Shown piece after piece: positions 5,128 to 12,791 of a stretch of DNA of 12,872 nt; the stretch's first letter is position 1; the number at the start of each line of letters is the position of its first letter. The notes below the pieces were generated by a model. The model was not told the DNA's origin and searched no databases. It saw nothing but the letters and a program-made list of their open reading frames with translations. Source of the stretch: Ramlibacter sp. (GTDB lineage: Bacteria > Pseudomonadota > Gammaproteobacteria > Burkholderiales > Burkholderiaceae_C); contig JAJAZH010000039.1 of NCBI GenBank assembly GCA_026785815.1, positions 1 through 12,872 on the forward strand, in the 5' to 3' direction. The position numbers and the translations under genes were made by a program.

Positions 5128-6174
5128 ATGAAACAAGCCATCATCAGCCGCCGCGTCTTCAGTTCCGCCGCGCTGCTCGCTGGCGTCAGCATCGGTGCGC
5201 CTTCGGTCTGGTCCCAGGCCAAACTGGAGAAGACCCGGGTCTCGATCGCGGTCGATGGCAAAGCTGCGTTCTACTACCTGCCGCTGACCATTTCGGAGCA
5301 GCTGGGTTATTTCAAGAACGAAGGCGTCGACGTCGAGATCTCCGACTTTGCCGGCGGCGCTCGCGCCCAGCAGGCCCTGGTTGGCGGTTCGGCCGACATC
5401 GTGAGCGGCGCTTACGAGCACACGATCAACATGCAGAGCAAGAACCAGTTCATCCAGTCGTTCGTGCTGCAGGGTCGTGCTCCGCAGATCGCGCTGGGCG
5501 TGTCGACCAAGACCCTGCCCAACTACCAGACCCTGGCCGACCTGCGTGGCAAGAAAATCGGGGTCTCGGCGCCCGGTTCGTCCACCAACATGGTGGCCAA
5601 TCTGGTGCTGTCGCGCGCCGGCGTCAAAGCCAGCGAGGTCAGCTACGTCGGTGTCGGTAGCGCCGCGGGCGCGTTGACGGCGCTGCGGTCTGGCCAGATC
5701 GACGCCATCTGCAACACCGACCCGGTGATGACGATGCTCGAGCAGAAGGGCGACGTGAAGATCATCAGCGACACCCGCACGCTCAAGGGCACCAGCGAAG
5801 TGTTCGGCGGCCTGATGCCGGCCGCGTGCTTCTACACCCATGGCGACTACGTGCAGAAGAATCCGAATACCTGCCAGGCGCTGGCCAACGCGATCGTGCG
5901 CGGGCTGAAGTGGCTGCAGACAGCCGGTCCGAGCGACATCATCAAGACCGTGCCCGAGAATTACCTGCTCGACGACCGGGCGCTCTATCTGGCCTCCTTC
6001 AACAAGGTGCGCGAAGCGATCTCGCTCGACGGCATCATGGCCGAAGAAGGAACCCGTACCGCGTTGCGGGCGCTGACCAGTTTCGACCCGTCGATCAAGG
6101 CCGACAAGATCGAGCTCTCCAAGACCTACACCAACGACTTCGCCCGCCGGGCCAAGGACCGGTTCAAGGCGTAG
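5128..6174 (+). CDS. ABC transporter substrate-binding protein, NMT1/SsuA-TauA type, Tat-exported
   Basis: The 348-residue protein belongs to the NMT1/THI5-like group that binds nitrate, sulfonates, taurine, pyrimidine precursors or aromatic acids. The N-terminus has a twin-arginine motif SRRVFSS (7-13), a hydrophobic stretch and a likely cleavage near SQA (29-31), so it is probably exported folded. Family features follow: YYLPLTISEQLGYFKNEGVDVEI (49-71), the GGARAQQALVGGSADIV ligand loop (76-92), LADLRGKKIGVSAPGSSTNM, and GQIDAICNTDP. The start at 5128 is chosen because TGAGGA (5114-5119) precedes it; 18 further codons are open upstream to 5074 but add no signal sequence. No intact permease or ATPase follows; only a permease-like remnant does. 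The ligand is not predictable here. Confidence 0.92.
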   Translation: MKQAIISRRVFSSAALLAGVSIGAPSVWSQAKLEKTRVSIAVDGKAAFYYLPLTISEQLGYFKNEGVDVEISDFAGGARAQQALVGGSADIVSGAYEHTINMQSKNQFIQSFVLQGRAPQIALGVSTKTLPNYQTLADLRGKKIGVSAPGSSTNMVANLVLSRAGVKASEVSYVGVGSAAGALTALRSGQIDAICNTDPVMTMLEQKGDVKIISDTRTLKGTSEVFGGLMPAACFYTHGDYVQKNPNTCQALANAIVRGLKWLQTAGPSDIIKTVPENYLLDDRALYLASFNKVREAISLDGIMAEEGTRTALRALTSFDPSIKADKIELSKTYTNDFARRAKDRFKA

Positions 6175-6261
6175 TGCTTCGCAGAGGTGAACAGCCGGCC
6201 AGCCGGACGGCGAGGCCCGCAGCCAGGCCCAGGCCCGGCTGGAGCGGGTCGGCCTCCGTCG

Positions 6262-6354
6262 GTCGGACTGGCCTTTGTCGGCGCTCTGGTCGGGCGGGTC
6301 GAAAAGCGCCTGCTGAAGTGGCAGCCCCGGCTGGGCGAAACCGAAGAGCTCTGA
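6262..6354 (+). pseudogene. Possible remnant of an ABC permease C-terminus (SsuC/TauC-like)
   Basis: In the frame that continues past the stop of the NMT1-like gene, 6262-6354 reads VGLAFVGALVGRVEKRLLKW and then QPRLGETEEL before a TGA. A hydrophobic helix followed by an ErrlLrWqP-type tail is how permeases of the SsuC/TauC/NrtB family usually end. The preceding bases (6175-6261) do not look like permease and have no start codon or ribosome site that would make a protein. This is what a deletion that removed most of a transporter operon behind its binding protein would leave. The match is short and was judged by eye only. Confidence 0.35.
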
Positions 6355-6376
6355 GCCGCCGGGCAAACCGGATGGT

Positions 6377-7633
6377 TCAGGCGGGTTTGCGGGCCAGGAT
6401 GAACAGCAACGAGCCGGAGGCGGCGATCAGCGCCAGCAGGGTGAAGCCGGCGCGGTAGTTGCCTGTCAGGTCCGCCAGCACGCCGGCCACCATCGGGCCG
6501 GCCACCTGTCCCAGCGCGATCACGATCGCCGACAGGCCCATGATCATGCCGATGGCGCTGCGGCCGAAGTAGTCGGCGCGGATCGCCTGCATGAACGGAC
6601 CGCGCAGGCCCCAGGCGATGCCGTGCAGGATGGCAAAGGCACCGACCCAGTAGGGGTTGGCGGCGAACGTCAGCAGCAACAGGCCGACCGCGTGCATCAG
6701 CATGCAGATGGCCGCCACATAGCGTTTGTCGAAACGGTCGCCGATCACCGACCCCACCAGCACGCCGGCGGTCTGGCCGACCGTCATCAGCAAGATCGCG
6801 AGCGACGCCTGGCCCACGCTGTAACCCAGGCCTTCCTTCATGTGCGCGATGGCATGGACATTGACGGCCGTGACCACCAGCAAGGCGAAGCCATGGCCGA
6901 CGGCCAGCAGCCAGAAGGCGCTGGTCCGCAACGCCTGCGCGGCGGTGAAGTTGCGCTCGACCGGTTCGGCTGCGTCGGAGCTGTCGGAGGTTCCGGCGCT
7001 GGCGACATTCGAAGTTCGGGTGCCAGGATCGACTGGCTGTTCGCCAGCACCGCCCGGCGGCGACTTGAAGACCATCGACAGCGGCAACCCGACCAGCAGG
7101 ATGATCGCGCCTGACGCCACCGCTGTTGCGCGCCAGCCGTAGGCTTGCATGAACCACGCCACCGCCGGCACGAAGCTGCCCCCCAGCGACATGCCCAGGG
7201 TCATCAGTGCCAGGGCCCGTGCGCGCTGGTGCTTGAACCAGTGAATGATCGCGATCGTGAGCGGAAAGTAGCCGCAGAAGCTCACACCCAGCGCGATCAC
7301 GATGATCGCCGCATAGAACTGCCCGATCGTCTGCACCTGGCCCAGGCCGATGAAACCGAGGCCGAAAGCGATCGTGCCAACCCGGATCATGGTTCGCGAT
7401 CCGTAGCGGTCGACGATCCAGCCCAGGGCCGGACCGAGCAGCGCGCCCTCGATCGACTGCAGCGCCGCCCCGCCGGAGAGCGCGGTCTTGCTCCAGCCGA
7501 GCTCGTCCGACATCACCGCCACGTACAGGCCGAAAGCCTGCATCAGCAAGGCGCTCTGCAGGAAATACATGGCGCCGGCAGCCGCGACGATCCGCCAGCC
7601 GTAGAAGGCTTTCAGGATCGCACCTGCTGCCAC
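6377..7633 (-). CDS. Major facilitator superfamily transporter (MCT/OFA-like)
   Basis: The 418-residue protein has about twelve hydrophobic segments. A hydrophilic central loop (about 190-235, rich in Gly, Ser, Asp) separates two six-helix halves. Loop 2-3 carries the MFS motif GPALGWIVDRYGSR (67-80), repeated in the second half as GSVIGDRFDKR (294-304). The opening FYGWRIVAAAGAMYFLQS and the segment GLRGPFMQAIRADYFGRSAIGMIMG resemble monocarboxylate/oxalate-formate type carriers. It is a secondary carrier of the inner membrane, probably for an organic anion; the substrate is unknown. The start is a GTG at 7633 without a good Shine-Dalgarno; no in-frame ATG exists nearby. It begins 39 bases after the phoD stop and is probably in the same operon. 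Confidence 0.9.
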   Translation of the reverse strand: MAAGAILKAFYGWRIVAAAGAMYFLQSALLMQAFGLYVAVMSDELGWSKTALSGGAALQSIEGALLGPALGWIVDRYGSRTMIRVGTIAFGLGFIGLGQVQTIGQFYAAIIVIALGVSFCGYFPLTIAIIHWFKHQRARALALMTLGMSLGGSFVPAVAWFMQAYGWRATAVASGAIILLVGLPLSMVFKSPPGGAGEQPVDPGTRTSNVASAGTSDSSDAAEPVERNFTAAQALRTSAFWLLAVGHGFALLVVTAVNVHAIAHMKEGLGYSVGQASLAILLMTVGQTAGVLVGSVIGDRFDKRYVAAICMLMHAVGLLLLTFAANPYWVGAFAILHGIAWGLRGPFMQAIRADYFGRSAIGMIMGLSAIVIALGQVAGPMVAGVLADLTGNYRAGFTLLALIAASGSLLFILARKPA

Positions 7634-7672
7634 AACGTCATTCGCACAGCTTAGCGCGGCTCGGCCGACGCT

Positions 7673-9385
7673 TCAGGCCGGGATGATCTTCCGGTTGGCA
7701 GCGCCCGGCAGCGTGTTCAGGCTCTTGCCCAGCGACGCACTGAAGGAGTTTTCCAGCACCGAGCTGACGAAGATCCAGTCCGCGCGCGCTGACTGCGGCG
7801 TCAGTGTCAACAGCACATAGCCCCGGCGGCTGGTCTCCGCATACTTCAGGTCCGGCATCATCCGCACCAGCGAATCGGCCAGGAACTGGCGGCTGATTTG
7901 CGGGTACTTGACTTCCAGGCCAGTCGACGTCACCGACGGCGTCGCATACTCGACGCCGACCGCCCGACCGGACGCATCCTTCAAGTCGCTGGCGAACGCG
8001 TTGTGGCTGTCGCCGGAAAGCACGACCAGGTTGCGGTCCGCGGCCCGGGCGGCGGCCAGCAGTTTTTCGCGCGCGGCCGGGTAGCCGCCCCAGTTGCCCA
8101 GGTCGTAGGGAATCTTGCGTTGGTCCACCAGCGCCTGCTGCGCCGGGCTGCGCGCGGATGCGGCAATGCTCAGCGCCGTGAGGTAGTCGTCGATGCTGCT
8201 CTGCGTGAAGTTGTCGTAGACGCTCAGCGGCACTTCCATGCGCCCGATCAGCACCTGCTGACCGACCACCTGCCAGGTCGCCTTCGACGCAGCCAGGCCG
8301 GCGGCCAGCCAGTCCTGCTGGGTCTGGCCCAGCATCTGGCGATTCGGATCGTTGGCGGCGCCGGACAGGAAGGCATCGCGTCCGGTCGGCGCGTCGCGCC
8401 CGATCACCCGGGCGTCGAGCAGATGGATCGTCGCCAGGTTGCCGAGGTCGAAGGAGCGATAGATTCTCAGCGGGCTGGCCGGATCGGGAACGCGCACCGG
8501 CAGCCATTCGCGCCAGGCCCGGGCCGCGGCTTCGCGGCGGACCGCGAAGTTGCCCTCGGTCGCCGGGTCATGGCCCTCGGCGCCGTCGCGCCAGATTCCG
8601 TTGATCAGTTCGTGGTCGTCCCAGACCGGGATGATCGGCATCGCCGCGTGCATCGCGCGCAGGTCGGCATCGGTGTGGTAGTGCGCATGACGGGCGCGGT
8701 AGTCCGACAGGTTGAGCAGTTCGGTGCGCGGCTCGAGCTTGCGCCCGAACAACGCGGCGACCGCCTGTTCGGACTGGCTGAGACCGTTCTCGTAGATGTA
8801 GTCGCCCAGGTGCAGCGCCACGTCGATGTCGCCGCGGTTGGCCGCATCGGCGTAGACATGGAACTGGCCGACCGGAAAAGCCGCGCAGGAGAAGACCGCC
8901 ATCCGGACCTGGCTGACGTCGCCGACCGGCAGTGTCTTGGTGCGGCCGGTCCGCGAGGTCTCGCCGCCATGGCGGAAGCGATAGAAATACGAAGTGGCCG
9001 GCTGCAGTCCGGTGGCGTCGACCTTGACCGTGAAGTCCTGCTCGATGCTGGTGGCGGCGCTGCCGGACGCGACCAGGCTGGTGAACGCCGCGTCCTTCGC
9101 CACCTCCCACTGCACCGTGGTCGCCGTGGTTTCGTCGCGGTTCACGCGGGTCCAGAGAATGACGCGGTCCGACAGCGGATCGCCGCTGGCCACGCCGTAG
9201 CCGAAGCGCTCCTCGTTCTCGCTGCCGCCACCGCCGCACGCGGCGAGCCCGGTGGCCGAGCCGACCACCAGCGCGCCGGCGCCCAGCACGAAGCGGCGCC
9301 GGCCACCGTCGGCCAGCCTTGCCGCTTCAAGCCCGCTGCCCGAGAGCGCAGCGTCGTCCGCCGCGGCGTTGTTATGTTCTGACAT
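7673..9385 (-). CDS. phoD: PhoD-like alkaline phosphatase/phosphodiesterase, Tat lipoprotein
   Basis: This 570-residue protein is a PhoD-family metallophosphoesterase that hydrolyses phosphate mono- or diesters outside the cytoplasm. Residues 29-50 form a Tat signal (RRRF at 29-32) ending in the lipobox LAAC, so Cys50 is probably lipidated. The N-terminal PhoD domain begins at FGYGVASGDPLSDRVILWTR (61-80). The catalytic domain has FSC (165-167, first metal Cys), GDYIYE (194-199), WDDHE (255-259), the NWGGYPAARE segment (431-440) and LSGDSH (456-461), all expected metal or active-site motifs. An AGGGGA sequence lies just before the ATG. It starts 21 bases after the mltD stop. Family enzymes are usually induced by phosphate limitation, but I see no clear Pho box here. 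Confidence 0.95.
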   Translation of the reverse strand: MSEHNNAAADDAALSGSGLEAARLADGGRRRFVLGAGALVVGSATGLAACGGGGSENEERFGYGVASGDPLSDRVILWTRVNRDETTATTVQWEVAKDAAFTSLVASGSAATSIEQDFTVKVDATGLQPATSYFYRFRHGGETSRTGRTKTLPVGDVSQVRMAVFSCAAFPVGQFHVYADAANRGDIDVALHLGDYIYENGLSQSEQAVAALFGRKLEPRTELLNLSDYRARHAHYHTDADLRAMHAAMPIIPVWDDHELINGIWRDGAEGHDPATEGNFAVRREAAARAWREWLPVRVPDPASPLRIYRSFDLGNLATIHLLDARVIGRDAPTGRDAFLSGAANDPNRQMLGQTQQDWLAAGLAASKATWQVVGQQVLIGRMEVPLSVYDNFTQSSIDDYLTALSIAASARSPAQQALVDQRKIPYDLGNWGGYPAAREKLLAAARAADRNLVVLSGDSHNAFASDLKDASGRAVGVEYATPSVTSTGLEVKYPQISRQFLADSLVRMMPDLKYAETSRRGYVLLTLTPQSARADWIFVSSVLENSFSASLGKSLNTLPGAANRKIIPA

Positions 9386-9406
9386 GAAATCCCCTGGTGA
9401 TGCCGG

Positions 9407-10999
9407 TCAGCGGCGTTTCTGTGGCGCTGCCTGCTTGCGTGGCGCCGCGGCTTTGCCGGCGCTGCGCGACACGGACACCGGTTTCGCGGCCCGGCCCGGT
9501 GCCTTGGCCCGCTCGCGGGCCGGAGCGGCGCTGGCTTTGTCCCGCGCGGGAGCGCGCGAGGCCTGCGCCCGCATCGGCAAGTGCAGCACGACCGACTGGC
9601 CGGCCGTGAAAACCGCGCCGGCGCTGATGCTGTTCCAGCTCGCGATCTCCTCGGTGCTGACGTTGTAGCGCTTGGCCATGCTGGCCACGCTGTCCCGCTT
9701 GCCGGCCTTGACCGTGGTGCGCCGGGTGACGTTTTCAGGTGCGAAATTGAGCTGGCCGTGATCGGCGACCTGGCTGGTCACGTCATGCTGGTGTTGCGGA
9801 TTGCGCGGAACGACCAGCACCGAGCCGCCCTTGATCAGCATCCGCGGCGGGATCGTGTTGGTGCTGCGAAGTTCGCTTTCGCTCATCCCGATCCGGCGCG
9901 CCGCCTCGCTCACGGTCATCGTCGCCGGCGCGCTCCATGCCGTCCAGCTGGCAAACTGGCCTTTCGTGTAGGCATCGAAGTTGCGCTCGAACACTTTCGC
10001 GTTGTCCCACGGCAGCAGCAGTTCAGGCGTGCCCGCGGCCAGGATCACCGGCCGGTTCATCGAGGGATTGAGCGCCTTGAAGTCGGCCAGCTTCACGTCG
10101 GCCAGCTTGGCCGCCAGCTCGACGTCGATATCGCGCGTGACCTTCACCGTCTGGAAGTACGGATGGTTTTCGATCAGCGGCAGTTCGGCCTTGAAGTTTT
10201 CCGGATTGGCGATGATGTTCTTCACCGCCTGCAGCTTTGGCACGTAGTAGCGGGTCTCGTTGGGCATGTTCAGGTCGACATAGCCGGTGCCGAGGCCGCT
10301 CCGTTGGTTCTTCGCGATGGCGCGGCCGACGCTGCCTTCGCCCCAGTTGTAGGCGGCCAGCGCCAGGTGCCAGTCACCGAACATGCGGTGCAGCTTCTGC
10401 AGGTAGTCCAGCGCCGCCCGGGTGGAGGCCAGCACGTCGCGCCGGTCGTCGCGAAAGACGTTCTGCTTGAGCTCGAAGTAGGTGCCGGTCGCGGGCATGA
10501 ACTGCCACATGCCGGCGGCGCGCGCGCTGGAGACCGCCTGCGGGTTGAAGGCGCTTTCGATGAAGGGCAGCAGCGCCAGTTCCGAAGGCATGTTGCGCCG
10601 CTCGAGCTCCTCGACGATGTGGAACAGGTACTTGCTGGAGCGCTCGGTCATGCGCTGGATGTAGTCGGGCCGGGTGGCATACCACTGCTCCTGCTGGCGC
10701 ACCAGGTCGCCCTCCAGGTCGTTCATCTTGAAGCCGCGCCGGATCCGGTCCCACAGGTCGGCCGGCACCTGCATGCCGGCGACATCCTTCGAGGACGCCT
10801 GGCCGGCGGTGATCGGCTGCAGCGGGCCGCCGGGGATCACGGGCGCGAGCGGCGCCTCGGCGGCAATCGGCGTCGGCGCGGGGGCAGGGGCCACCACCGC
10901 TGCCGGGCGCAGCTGGGCCGGCGTGGGGGCGGTCGTGGGCGTGGCGCAGCCGGACAGCCACAGGGCGAGGGCCATGCCAGCGATCGGATAAAGCTTCAT
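9407..10999 (-). CDS. mltD: Membrane-bound lytic murein transglycosylase D
   Basis: MltD cleaves peptidoglycan glycan strands with formation of 1,6-anhydro-muramic acid ends. The 530-residue protein has a lipoprotein signal with lipobox LSGC (15-18), a Pro/Ala-rich spacer to about 60, and an SLT domain at about 120-270. Glu148 in the segment LPFIESAFNPQAVS is the predicted catalytic acid, followed by GMWQFMPATG (163-172) and AAYNWGEG (215-222). Two LysM-like peptidoglycan-binding units follow (about 354-398, poorly conserved, and about 426-475). A 50-residue Ala/Arg/Lys-rich tail (478-530) is longer than usual. It heads the run mltD-phoD-MFS. Its ATG overlaps the stop of an upstream open frame (ATGA at 10999-10996). 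Confidence 0.95.
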   Translation of the reverse strand: MKLYPIAGMALALWLSGCATPTTAPTPAQLRPAAVVAPAPAPTPIAAEAPLAPVIPGGPLQPITAGQASSKDVAGMQVPADLWDRIRRGFKMNDLEGDLVRQQEQWYATRPDYIQRMTERSSKYLFHIVEELERRNMPSELALLPFIESAFNPQAVSSARAAGMWQFMPATGTYFELKQNVFRDDRRDVLASTRAALDYLQKLHRMFGDWHLALAAYNWGEGSVGRAIAKNQRSGLGTGYVDLNMPNETRYYVPKLQAVKNIIANPENFKAELPLIENHPYFQTVKVTRDIDVELAAKLADVKLADFKALNPSMNRPVILAAGTPELLLPWDNAKVFERNFDAYTKGQFASWTAWSAPATMTVSEAARRIGMSESELRSTNTIPPRMLIKGGSVLVVPRNPQHQHDVTSQVADHGQLNFAPENVTRRTTVKAGKRDSVASMAKRYNVSTEEIASWNSISAGAVFTAGQSVVLHLPMRAQASRAPARDKASAAPARERAKAPGRAAKPVSVSRSAGKAAAPRKQAAPQKRR

Positions 11000-11256
11000 C
11001 GGGACTCGTTTTCTCGTTGTCGATGGCCGGCAAAAAGGCCGCCATCGTCGGATGTTGTTCGGGCGTCCAGGGCACTGGCGGCCCTGTCGACGGCGGATTC
11101 GCGGTGGCGCTGGATGGCCAGGCGCGAATGCTGGCAGTGTGACCCGGAGTAGACGCTATCGGCGTGGCCTGGTCGCATCGGCCGTGCAAAGTTCACGTTA
11201 CGCAACGGGGATTCGTGTGGTTGGCCCACGCGACCACAGGCAGTCGACGGCAGCAC
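10996..11256 (-). pseudogene. Possible eroded gloB (hydroxyacylglutathione hydrolase) remnant
   Basis: In E. coli the order is mltD, gloB, yafS, rnhA. Here the space between mltD and the YafS-like gene is only 353 bases. A minus-strand frame of 86 codons ends with its TGA overlapping the mltD ATG by four bases (ATGA), as expected for a coupled gloB. Its last residues, RESAVDRAASALD then GLFAGHRQRENESR, resemble the GloB ending FAALRxWKNxFR and the preceding EPAV segment. The metal-binding HxHxDH region is absent, so no active glyoxalase II could be made. Upstream, two different frames give short GloB-like words (CGRV and VYSG in one, STPGHT in the other). Both cannot be right, so the match is weak. 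It could instead be unrelated leader DNA. Confidence 0.3.
11021..11047 (-). other. Hairpin upstream of mltD
   Basis: CGATGGC (11021-11027) and GCCATCG (11041-11047) are perfect 7-base inverted arms, with GGC/GCC pairing inside that can extend the stem. On the mltD strand the loop holds CTTTTT. It lies 21 bases from the mltD ATG in the leader of that gene. No T-run follows, so it is not a terminator. Confidence 0.4.
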
Positions 11257-11284
11257 CGGCCCGGGGACGCGCGCAGGGCGTGAC

Positions 11285-11290
11285 TAGAAT
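11285..11290 (+). promoter_or_regulatory. -10 box candidate for the methyltransferase-rnhA pair
   Basis: TAGAAT (five of six matches to TATAAT) would start transcription near 11297, leaving a leader of about 55 bases before the ATG at 11353. No recognisable -35 box lies at the right distance (CGGGGA at 11262-11267). Other than this box, the bases 11257-11352 hold nothing I can identify. Confidence 0.3.
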
Positions 11291-11352
11291 CACTCCCAGT
11301 TGCGGGCCTCGGGGGCTGCGCCAAATGGTGGTCCTGCGACGCAGGCGGCGGG

Positions 11353-12156
11353 ATGAACTTCATGAGCGACCCGATTATAGGAATGCAGCAATGGTTTGAA
11401 ACCCCGCCGGGGCAGTACCTGCTGGCGTGGGAACGTTCGGAATTCGACCAGGCGGTCGGCGACATCTTCGGCTATCACGCGCTGCAGCTCGGCCTGCCGG
11501 GAATCGATGCGCTGCAAGCCAACCGGATGCCGCACAAATGGCTGGCCGTGAGCAACCCGGTCGCCAGCGAGATTCCGCCGGCAGCGCGGCCGGCAATCGT
11601 CACCGATTTCGCGGCCTTGCCGTTCGCGGAAAACAGCCTCGACCTGGTGGTCTTGCCGCATTCGCTGGAACTTAATCACGATCCGCACGCCACCCTGCGC
11701 GAGGTCGAACGGGTGCTGGTGCCGGAGGGCCGGGTGGTGATCTGCTGCCTCAACCCGGCCAGCCTGTGGGGGTTGAAGCAGCGGCGCGCGCACCTGTACC
11801 AGCGCTTCGGCGTTGGTGAGCTCTACCTGCCGGGGGCCGGCGAGTTCATCGGCTACTGGCGTCTGCGCGACTGGCTGCGGCTGCTCAATTTCGAAGTCGA
11901 ATCCGGCAACTTCGGCTGCTGGCGGCCGGCCATGAAGAGCCAGAAATGGCTCGATCGCTACCGCTGGGTCGATGCCGTCGGCGAGCGCTGGTGGCCGATC
12001 TTCGGGGCCGCGTACTTCCTGGTGGCGGTCAAGCGGGTGCGCGGAGTCAAGTTGATCGGCAAGGCCTGGCGGCCGTCCGCGGGAATTGCCACCGCCCCGG
12101 TGCCCCTGGCCAACCGGACCCACCGCGCACCAGCGCAGCAAGGACACAGCGAGTGA
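11353..12156 (+). CDS. SAM-dependent methyltransferase-like protein (YafS-like, Methyltransf_11 type)
   Basis: The 267-residue protein shows the second half of a class I methyltransferase fold: TDFAALPFAENSLDLVVLPH (84-103), the helix EVERVLVPEGRVVICCLNPASLWGLK (117-142), and the tail segment RLRDWLRLLNFEVE. The usual glycine-rich SAM motif I (GxGxG) is not obvious; LQLGLPGIDAL (45-55) occupies its place. The position next to rnhA agrees with E. coli yafS, a gene of uncertain function. Two starts are possible, ATG 11353 and ATG 11362. GGGAT seven bases before the second makes it a fair alternative. The stop overlaps the rnhA start by four bases. The substrate is unknown. Confidence 0.85.
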   Translation: MNFMSDPIIGMQQWFETPPGQYLLAWERSEFDQAVGDIFGYHALQLGLPGIDALQANRMPHKWLAVSNPVASEIPPAARPAIVTDFAALPFAENSLDLVVLPHSLELNHDPHATLREVERVLVPEGRVVICCLNPASLWGLKQRRAHLYQRFGVGELYLPGAGEFIGYWRLRDWLRLLNFEVESGNFGCWRPAMKSQKWLDRYRWVDAVGERWWPIFGAAYFLVAVKRVRGVKLIGKAWRPSAGIATAPVPLANRTHRAPAQQGHSE

Positions 12157-12599
12157 ACGAGGTCGAGATTTATACCGATGGCGCCTGCAAGGGCAACCCC
12201 GGCCCGGGCGGCTGGGGCGTGCTGCTCAAAGGTGGCGGCACCGAGAAAGAACTGTTCGGCGGTGAGCTGGGCACCACCAACAACCGGATGGAACTGCTGG
12301 CGGTGATCCGCGCGCTGGAGGCGCTCAAGCGGCCGTGCCAGGTGGCGCTGTACCTGGACAGCCAGTACGTGCTCAAGGGCATCACCGAATGGCTGCCCGG
12401 GTGGAAGGCCAAGGGCTGGCGCACCGCGGCCAAGCAGCCGGTCAAGAACGTCGACCTCTGGCAGGTCCTGGATGCGCTGGTCAGCCAGGGCGGGCACAAG
12501 ATCGACTGGCGCTGGGTCCGTGGTCACACCGGCGATGCGGGCAACGAACGGGCGGATGCGCTGGCCAACCTCGGCGTCGACCAGGCCCTCGGCCGGTGA
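12153..12599 (+). CDS. rnhA: Ribonuclease HI
   Basis: RNase HI cuts the RNA strand of RNA-DNA hybrids, removing R-loops and primers in the cytoplasm. The 148 residues match the family (E. coli 155). The catalytic residues are all visible: D9 in IYTDGACKGNPGPGGWG, E47 in TTNNRMELLA, D69 in LYLDSQYV, H125 in VRGHTGD and D135 in NERADALAN. The basic segment WKAKGWRTAAKQPVKN (84-99) is the hybrid-binding protrusion. The start is a GTG that shares GTGA with the stop of the methyltransferase gene. AAGGA (12140-12144) lies eight bases upstream, so translation is coupled. In many betaproteobacteria and in E. coli dnaQ is next; here it is not. Confidence 0.97.
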   Translation: MNEVEIYTDGACKGNPGPGGWGVLLKGGGTEKELFGGELGTTNNRMELLAVIRALEALKRPCQVALYLDSQYVLKGITEWLPGWKAKGWRTAAKQPVKNVDLWQVLDALVSQGGHKIDWRWVRGHTGDAGNERADALANLGVDQALGR

Positions 12600-12791
12600 G
12601 GCCAGGTCAACGGCCCAGGGCAGTTGAGGTCATGTAAACGGCGCGTCAACCACAGCCACTGGACCCGGGCACGCGGTGGGTGGAAATGCCGGACGTTTCG
12701 AATCGCGGCGGGTGGGCTCCTGCTACATTGACCGGTTGGTTTCATCCGACAACCAGGGCCCGATAAAAAAACTCGCCGGAACGACTCTTTG

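Noticed and set aside
6209..6313. ABC ATPase-like words (LERVGL, SGG) in a second frame downstream of the NMT1-like gene
   Set aside because: It overlaps the more convincing permease-like tail and the signature motif is imperfect, so it is not listed as a feature; it is kept only as part of the deletion-scar idea.
4312..6366. Long minus-strand open frame of 684 codons opposite recR and the NMT1-like gene
   Set aside because: It is the antisense shadow of well-identified genes in GC-rich DNA, with Arg/Gly/His-rich composition and no recognisable domain.
5826..6458. Plus-strand open frame crossing the end of the NMT1-like gene into the MFS gene end
   Set aside because: Its first half is out of frame within a certain gene and its sequence is Arg-rich without any motif.
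7612..7641. Nine-codon minus-strand ORF from an ATG at 7641 overlapping the MFS start
   Set aside because: It has no good ribosome site and no conserved feature, and is probably accidental.
7898..9382. Plus-strand open frame of 494 codons opposite phoD
   Set aside because: phoD on the minus strand has all family motifs. The opposite frame has shadow-type composition.
9581..11152. Plus-strand open frame of 523 codons opposite mltD
   Set aside because: mltD is certain. The frame is an antisense shadow with a high content of Arg, Gly, His and Ala.
11080..11200. GloB active-region word STPGHT in a second minus frame
   Set aside because: It conflicts with the frame that carries the C-terminal similarity and the ATGA overlap; short matches in rival frames are expected by chance.
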